This document shows positions 6,113-9,031 of a DNA stretch of 9,031 bases, piece after piece. The position numbers and the translations under genes are program-made. The notes under the pieces were generated by a model, which searched no databases, was not told where the DNA came from, and worked only from the letters and a program-made list of their open reading frames with translations. Numbering within the stretch: the stretch's first letter is position 1; each line of letters begins with the position of its first letter. This DNA is from M0108 sp964523415. GTDB taxonomy: Bacteria > Pseudomonadota > Gammaproteobacteria > Chromatiales > Chromatiaceae. Location of the stretch: the NCBI GenBank assembly GCA_964523415.1, contig CAZFZB010000113.1, positions 1 through 9,031 of the forward strand, given 5' to 3'.

Positions 6113-7042
6113 CTACTTATTGACCGGGGATTCCGGATCGAGCACATAGGCCACGAGATCGGCTATCTGACCCTGCGTCAGAAAGCCATTGGCGCCAAAG
6201 CGGGGCATGTTGGTGCAAGGGAAGTAGGCATGGGCGTTATAAATTACCTCGTAGACGTACTTCTGAGTATCCGGGGTGTTGCCCCGGATCTTGCCCAGGC
6301 CGGTCAGGCTGGGGCCCAAGGTCCCGTGCGCCGGCACCTTCAGGTCCATCTGGTGACAGGCGTAGCAATTGCCGCCAAACTTCTTGCTGTTGTCATCCAC
6401 CTTGGGCCCGAGACGAAAGCCAGACCCCTCCTTGGCGAGGGCCTCGCCACGCTTCCAGTCACCCAAGGTGATCCCACCCTCAGGGTAGACGCGCGAGGCA
6501 ATGGCCATCTCCTGGACTCTTTTCGCCGTCTCGGGATCGATCACCTTGCCGTGCAGGGCTGAGCAGGCCTTTTGCAATTCGTCCTGGGTCATCCGTTCCC
6601 GTGCGGTCTTGCCTTCCTGGGTAGGTTGATCCAGTTTGAAGCCCTTGGCGTCGAAAATCAGGTACTCCGTCAGTTCCGCCGGTGTCATCTTGGTGTAATC
6701 GACCGGCCCTTCCTTGGCGGCGGCCGTTGCCGCCAGACCGACGGCGGCAGCTCCCACGGCCCCAGCCGCCACAGCCTTGCCCACGCCGGAGGAGCTGTCG
6801 GGGTTGGCTGGAGCGGCGCTGGGCTTGTCTGGAGCTGCCTTGTCGCTGGTGGCTTTACTGGCGGTGGCCTTGCTCGTCTTGATACTCTTATTAGGCTTCC
6901 CAGCAGCGGGTTTCTTGGCGGGACTGGTCTCGGCGGCGCCTTTCGCGGCATCAGCCGGGGGGGCAACATCGGCGCTCAGGCCAATGCTGGGTATCAGGGT
7001 CGTCGTGGCCAGCAGCGCCGCGATGAGGGTCTTATCAATCAT
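6113..7042 (-). CDS. soxX: SoxX, c-type cytochrome subunit of SoxXA, with a long low-complexity insert
   Basis: SoxX carries the electron-accepting heme of the SoxXA complex, which couples thiosulfate to SoxY. Residues 1-23 form a Sec signal peptide (ends IGLSA). Residues ~24-86 are a Lys/Ala/Pro/Ser-rich stretch. A Gly/Ala/Val-rich segment follows at ~86-109 (GVGKAVAAGAVGAAAVGLAA). The SoxX domain spans ~112-309. The heme site is C226-Y-A-C229-H230 and the likely distal ligand is M279 in TNMPRFG. C160 and C276 could form a disulfide. At 309 residues it is longer than most SoxX proteins because of the insert. An AAGGAG site lies 8 nt before the ATG, and soxA ends 23 nt upstream. The insert's role is unknown: linker, membrane association or a docking arm. 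The C-terminal half is unmistakable. Confidence 0.95.
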   Translation of the reverse strand: MIDKTLIAALLATTTLIPSIGLSADVAPPADAAKGAAETSPAKKPAAGKPNKSIKTSKATASKATSDKAAPDKPSAAPANPDSSSGVGKAVAAGAVGAAAVGLAATAAAKEGPVDYTKMTPAELTEYLIFDAKGFKLDQPTQEGKTARERMTQDELQKACSALHGKVIDPETAKRVQEMAIASRVYPEGGITLGDWKRGEALAKEGSGFRLGPKVDDNSKKFGGNCYACHQMDLKVPAHGTLGPSLTGLGKIRGNTPDTQKYVYEVIYNAHAYFPCTNMPRFGANGFLTQGQIADLVAYVLDPESPVNK

Positions 7043-7065
7043 GTCTCGGTCTCCTTGGGCGACGG

Positions 7066-7905
7066 CTAGCGCTTGATATCGGGCAGGATGGCCGGCTGGC
7101 CCCTTGCCTTATCGGTCCAGTAGGAAATGATGGCGATGGAGGCGTCGGAGCCATAGATGATTTCCGCCTGACGCATCTGCCAGACACACTCGGAGACACG
7201 ATGCTGGCTACCGCGAACGGCGTCATGCCCGACCCGGAAGGCGGGCCAGGAGATCGCCTTGGTCCACTCCTCGGGGACGTTGGCATCCGGCAGCACCGAG
7301 GCACGGATACGTTTGCCCGTGGCGGCATGACAGGTGGCGCAAGCGAAATCGCTGATCCCCGCGCGGCGATAGAAGAACTCCTCACCCGCCGCCCGCATCG
7401 CCTTCTCCAGTGGATGGTCCATGGGCGGATTCCAGGGCATGCCATTGGACTGCTTGGCGATGTAGGTTTGGATCTTGACGAGATCGGTATTGCCGTGCTT
7501 GTCCTTGAGCTCCTTGTCCTGATCCGTGAAGCCCTGAAGGGTCTTCATGCAGTACATGAGGCGGCTTTCCAGATCCATGACCTTACCGGTGTCGGCAAAG
7601 TAGCGCGGCATCTCTACGTAGGCCCCCTCCAGGACGCCAGGGCCCTTACCAAAGTCACACTTTTCCAGGGAAACCTGGTTGGGGCCGCGGGCCTCCTTGA
7701 AGAGGGCCTCCCCCTGTTCGCCGATCCAGTAAGCCGGATCGTCCTGCATCATCATCAGGTTCTGCTCGCTCTGGGTCAGATAGGCCGAATTCGAGCTATC
7801 GATCAGGGCGTGGAGCACCTCCTCCGGGGTCTTATCGGGGGCGGCGACCAGGGGGCCGGCCACCACGAGCATCAGGGGTAACGCGGCTAAGGCGTTTTTA
7901 TACAT
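7066..7905 (-). CDS. soxA: SoxA, monoheme c-type cytochrome, catalytic subunit of SoxXA
   Basis: SoxA catalyses, with SoxX, the oxidative attachment of thiosulfate to the SoxY cysteine. The protein has 279 residues with a Sec signal peptide at 1-22 (LVVAGPLVAA). There is one heme motif, C189-A-T-C192-H193. C83 (EKCDFG) and C119 (LMYCMK) sit where diheme SoxA carries its other heme and likely form a disulfide, making this a monoheme SoxA. The SoxA core GKGPGVLEGAYVEMPRYFAD (86-105) and TGKVMDLESRL are present. C240 (RVSECVWQMRQ) is the expected active-site, persulfide-bearing cysteine and heme ligand. GAGG lies 5 nt before the ATG. It sits 60 nt after soxZ and 23 nt before soxX. No soxK partner gene is present in the window. 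Confidence 0.96.
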   Translation of the reverse strand: MYKNALAALPLMLVVAGPLVAAPDKTPEEVLHALIDSSNSAYLTQSEQNLMMMQDDPAYWIGEQGEALFKEARGPNQVSLEKCDFGKGPGVLEGAYVEMPRYFADTGKVMDLESRLMYCMKTLQGFTDQDKELKDKHGNTDLVKIQTYIAKQSNGMPWNPPMDHPLEKAMRAAGEEFFYRRAGISDFACATCHAATGKRIRASVLPDANVPEEWTKAISWPAFRVGHDAVRGSQHRVSECVWQMRQAEIIYGSDASIAIISYWTDKARGQPAILPDIKR

Positions 7906-7965
7906 GGCAACCTCATCTGGGGCGTGCGGGTTGGCTGGTGAGGGGGAAGAGTGGCGCCATAGGTA

Positions 7966-8274
7966 CTACTTGACCTGGACCGTACCGGAGCTCTTTTCGC
8001 CCTTGTTATCGACCCAACGCACCTCGATGGTGTCGCCCACGGCCACGTTCTTCAGGGATACCGAAAAGAAGGGGTTGGTTGAGATGGCGCCACCCCAATC
8101 GGCCTCGACCATGAGGTTGCCGTTGTGAAGCAGTTCGACCGTCTCGATGAAATGAGCCGGGATGAGATTACCCTCGGGATCCTTGCGGCGGCCGGTTTCC
8201 ATAGGATGGGTCATGAGGGCCTTGACCTCACATTTGCCATCCTTGAGGGCGGCGCGGAGTTTGACTTCTGACAT
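7966..8274 (-). CDS. soxZ: SoxZ, sulfur-carrier partner of SoxY
   Basis: SoxZ is the small beta-sandwich protein that binds SoxY to form the SoxYZ carrier in the periplasm. The 102-residue product shows the family pattern: KALMTHPMETGRRKD, then IPAHFIETVEL, LMVEADWGGAISTNPFF and DTIEVRWVDNKGE. It has no signal peptide, as expected, because SoxZ is usually exported bound to Tat-targeted SoxY. The ATG at 8274 is preferred over a TTG five codons upstream: GGAG lies 9 nt before the ATG and overlaps the TTG codon region itself. It begins 39 nt after soxY. It has one cysteine (C15), which is not part of the known carrier chemistry. Confidence 0.95.
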   Translation of the reverse strand: MSEVKLRAALKDGKCEVKALMTHPMETGRRKDPEGNLIPAHFIETVELLHNGNLMVEADWGGAISTNPFFSVSLKNVAVGDTIEVRWVDNKGEKSSGTVQVK

Positions 8275-8313
8275 GGGATTCTTCTCCAAAAATGGGATCT
8301 TGAGGTTACCGGC

Positions 8314-8796
8314 TTAACCGCCGCAGCCACCGACCGTGACCTTGACATTGGTACGGGCGCTATAGAGCTTGCCACCCGCCTGGACCACGGCGATCACGTC
8401 ACCGCTTTCGCCCATCTTGACGCGGGTAGAGATCTCGGGAATGCAGCCGGGCTTGAGGTTGAAGCGGGCCAGGAGGGGGGTGGGGTTCTTCTCGGAGAAG
8501 ATACTGATCGACTCCACATTTTCGAGCTGCTCGGCATTGATGGTGATGGGGACTACGGCACCGTTCTCGGCGATACCGGGGGCCTTGAGAACCACCTTGT
8601 CGCTGGCTTCCAGCGCGGTGGTGCCAAACACCTTGGTCAGGGCCTCATCCATGGTGGTGGCATGGAAGGCATCGGCCGGCCAGGCGGCTAATGCCAGGCG
8701 GGGATTGATCAGCCCCAGACCGGTGGCGGCTAGAACTGCCCCCCCGGCCAAGGTGCCTTTGAGAACAAGTCGGCGTTGTTGTTGGTACAGAGTCAC
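8314..8796 (-). CDS. soxY: SoxY, covalent sulfur-carrier protein
   Basis: SoxY carries pathway intermediates bound to a C-terminal cysteine. The 160-residue product has a Tat signal (QQQRRLVLKGTLAGGAVLAA, R8-R9) with likely processing after the NPRLALA region, a SoxY body (SISIFSEKNPTPLLARFNL, RVKMGESGDVIAVVQ) and the swinging-arm end VGGCGG with C158 as carrier residue. An extra cysteine, C118 (LKPGCIPE), is present, while many SoxY proteins have only the terminal one. I chose the GTG at 8796 because a strong GAGGAGGT lies 7 nt upstream (8804-8811). The ATG at 8829 in the same frame has no ribosome site and would add 11 residues before the Tat motif. It is the first gene of the cluster, followed by soxZ after 39 nt. 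Confidence 0.96.
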   Translation of the reverse strand: MTLYQQQRRLVLKGTLAGGAVLAATGLGLINPRLALAAWPADAFHATTMDEALTKVFGTTALEASDKVVLKAPGIAENGAVVPITINAEQLENVESISIFSEKNPTPLLARFNLKPGCIPEISTRVKMGESGDVIAVVQAGGKLYSARTNVKVTVGGCGG

Positions 8797-8803
8797 GGGT
8801 TGG

Positions 8804-8811
8804 ACCTCCTC
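8804..8811 (-). promoter_or_regulatory. Shine-Dalgarno site that fixes the GTG start of soxY
   Basis: On the minus strand GAGGAGGT ends 7 nt before the GTG at 8796. It is the strongest ribosome site in the window and lies inside the longer frame that begins at ATG 8829, which argues against that earlier start. Confidence 0.85.
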
Positions 8812-8861
8812 GGTTAATGAAAGTGTCATGGTTGAGTTGGATCGTGCCGCTATTATTAAAC

Positions 8862-8898
8862 GATTCCGGCACCGGATAAATTGGGAATTTCCGGAATC
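8862..8898. repeat. 8-bp inverted repeat in the soxY leader
   Basis: GATTCCGG (8862-8869) and CCGGAATC (8891-8898) are perfect inverted copies 21 nt apart. Overlapping them are the short palindromes TCCGG-N2-CCGGA (8865-8876) and TTCCGGAA (8889-8896). If transcription starts near 8934, this lies in the untranslated leader and could fold in the RNA; otherwise it may be an operator. A role is inferred only. Confidence 0.45.
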
Positions 8899-8930
8899 AA
8901 GTATTGGGGTTTTCCACCATATTCCAATAG

Positions 8931-8960
8931 TTAGAGAATTACTATATGAGCATTCTCTAA
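8931..8960. promoter_or_regulatory. 9-bp perfect inverted repeat over the soxY promoter (candidate operator)
   Basis: TTAGAGAAT (8931-8939) and ATTCTCTAA (8952-8960) are perfect inverted copies with a 12-nt AT-rich spacer. The spacer contains the candidate -10 box TATAGT (8941-8946, minus strand), so a dimeric protein bound here would block polymerase. A smaller inverted repeat, TATTGG / CCAATA (8902-8907 / 8924-8929), lies just downstream. The cognate regulator is not identified. Confidence 0.6.
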
Positions 8961-8969
8961 ATTTCTAAA
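8941..8969 (-). promoter_or_regulatory. Candidate sigma70 promoter for the sox cluster
   Basis: On the minus strand a -35-like TTTAGA (8964-8969) is separated by 17 nt from a -10-like TATAGT (8941-8946; five of six match TATAAT). Transcription would begin near 8934, leaving a leader of roughly 140 nt before soxY. The -35 box is weak (four of six), which fits a promoter that needs an activator. The prediction is by eye. Confidence 0.5.
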
Positions 8970-8973
8970 GGGA

Positions 8974-8993
8974 TAATCGGACTTAATCGGACT
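8974..8993. repeat. Tandem perfect 10-bp direct repeat upstream of the sox promoter
   Basis: The unit TAATCGGACT occurs twice back to back (8974-8983 and 8984-8993), so the copies fall on the same face of the helix. They sit immediately upstream of the candidate -35 box, about -40 to -59 from the predicted start, which is the usual position for an activator contacting RNA polymerase. The response regulator encoded downstream is a candidate binder (inference). Confidence 0.75.
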
Positions 8994-9031
8994 GTGCCAA
9001 GACAAATCAAGGAAGCGGATCCGGAGGAGTG

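Noticed and set aside
6022..6147. Longer soxB beginning at ATG 6147
   Set aside because: It would overlap the soxX end and be read through the intergenic hairpin. The Tat signal and AGAGGA ribosome site both support 6021.
6715..6785. True transmembrane helix in SoxX (residues ~86-109)
   Set aside because: It is Ala/Gly-rich and only mildly hydrophobic. A stop-transfer after a cleaved signal peptide would misplace the heme domain on the cytoplasmic side.
6572..7069. Plus-strand Gly/Arg-rich open frames opposite the soxX insert
   Set aside because: Low-complexity Ala/Lys codons on the minus strand give Gly/Arg-rich shadows on the other. There is no ribosome site or domain.
8797..8829. SoxY starting at ATG 8829
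   Set aside because: No ribosome site precedes it, and the strong GAGGAGGT lies inside this extension, correctly spaced for GTG 8796.

Overview
The window is a compact sulfur-oxidation (sox) locus, with every gene I can support on the minus strand, so it is read from right to left. The high-GC protein-coding sequence and the set of genes (soxYZ, monoheme soxA, soxX, soxB, no soxCD in view) suggest a sulfur-oxidising proteobacterium, most likely a gammaproteobacterium such as a purple sulfur bacterium or a chemolithotrophic relative. The taxonomic guess is inference; no marker gene is present.

In transcription order: an AT-rich control region (about 8797-9031) with a tandem 10-bp direct repeat, a sigma70-like promoter and several inverted repeats; soxY (carrier, GTG start), soxZ (partner), soxA (monoheme c-type cytochrome carrying the active-site Cys), soxX (c-type cytochrome with an unusual ~85-residue Lys/Ala/Pro-rich insert after its signal peptide), soxB (dimanganese thiol-esterase-like hydrolase, interrupted by 100 N), a membrane-anchored protein with two thioredoxin domains, a TtrS/ThsS-like sensor histidine kinase with a periplasmic PhnD-type binding domain, a FixJ/TtrR-like response regulator, and the 5' part of a gene for a MASE3-type membrane sensor that runs off the left edge. 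Gaps of 23-91 nt from soxY to the regulator suggest one or a few overlapping transcripts.

Functionally, SoxXA would couple thiosulfate to the C-terminal Cys of SoxY in SoxYZ, and SoxB would hydrolyse the terminal sulfonate to sulfate. The thioredoxin-fold protein plausibly keeps Sox cysteines in the right redox state. The two-component system plausibly senses a sulfur oxyanion and controls the cluster. No soxCD, soxK or soxL is visible.

Most worth a second look: the organised promoter upstream of soxY, the SoxX insert, the physical link of a sulfur-oxyanion-type two-component system to sox, the double thioredoxin protein, the strong hairpin between soxX and soxB, and the soxB gap, which is probably much larger than its 100-N placeholder. 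I see no new gene system; this is a recognisable sox cluster with unusual details.
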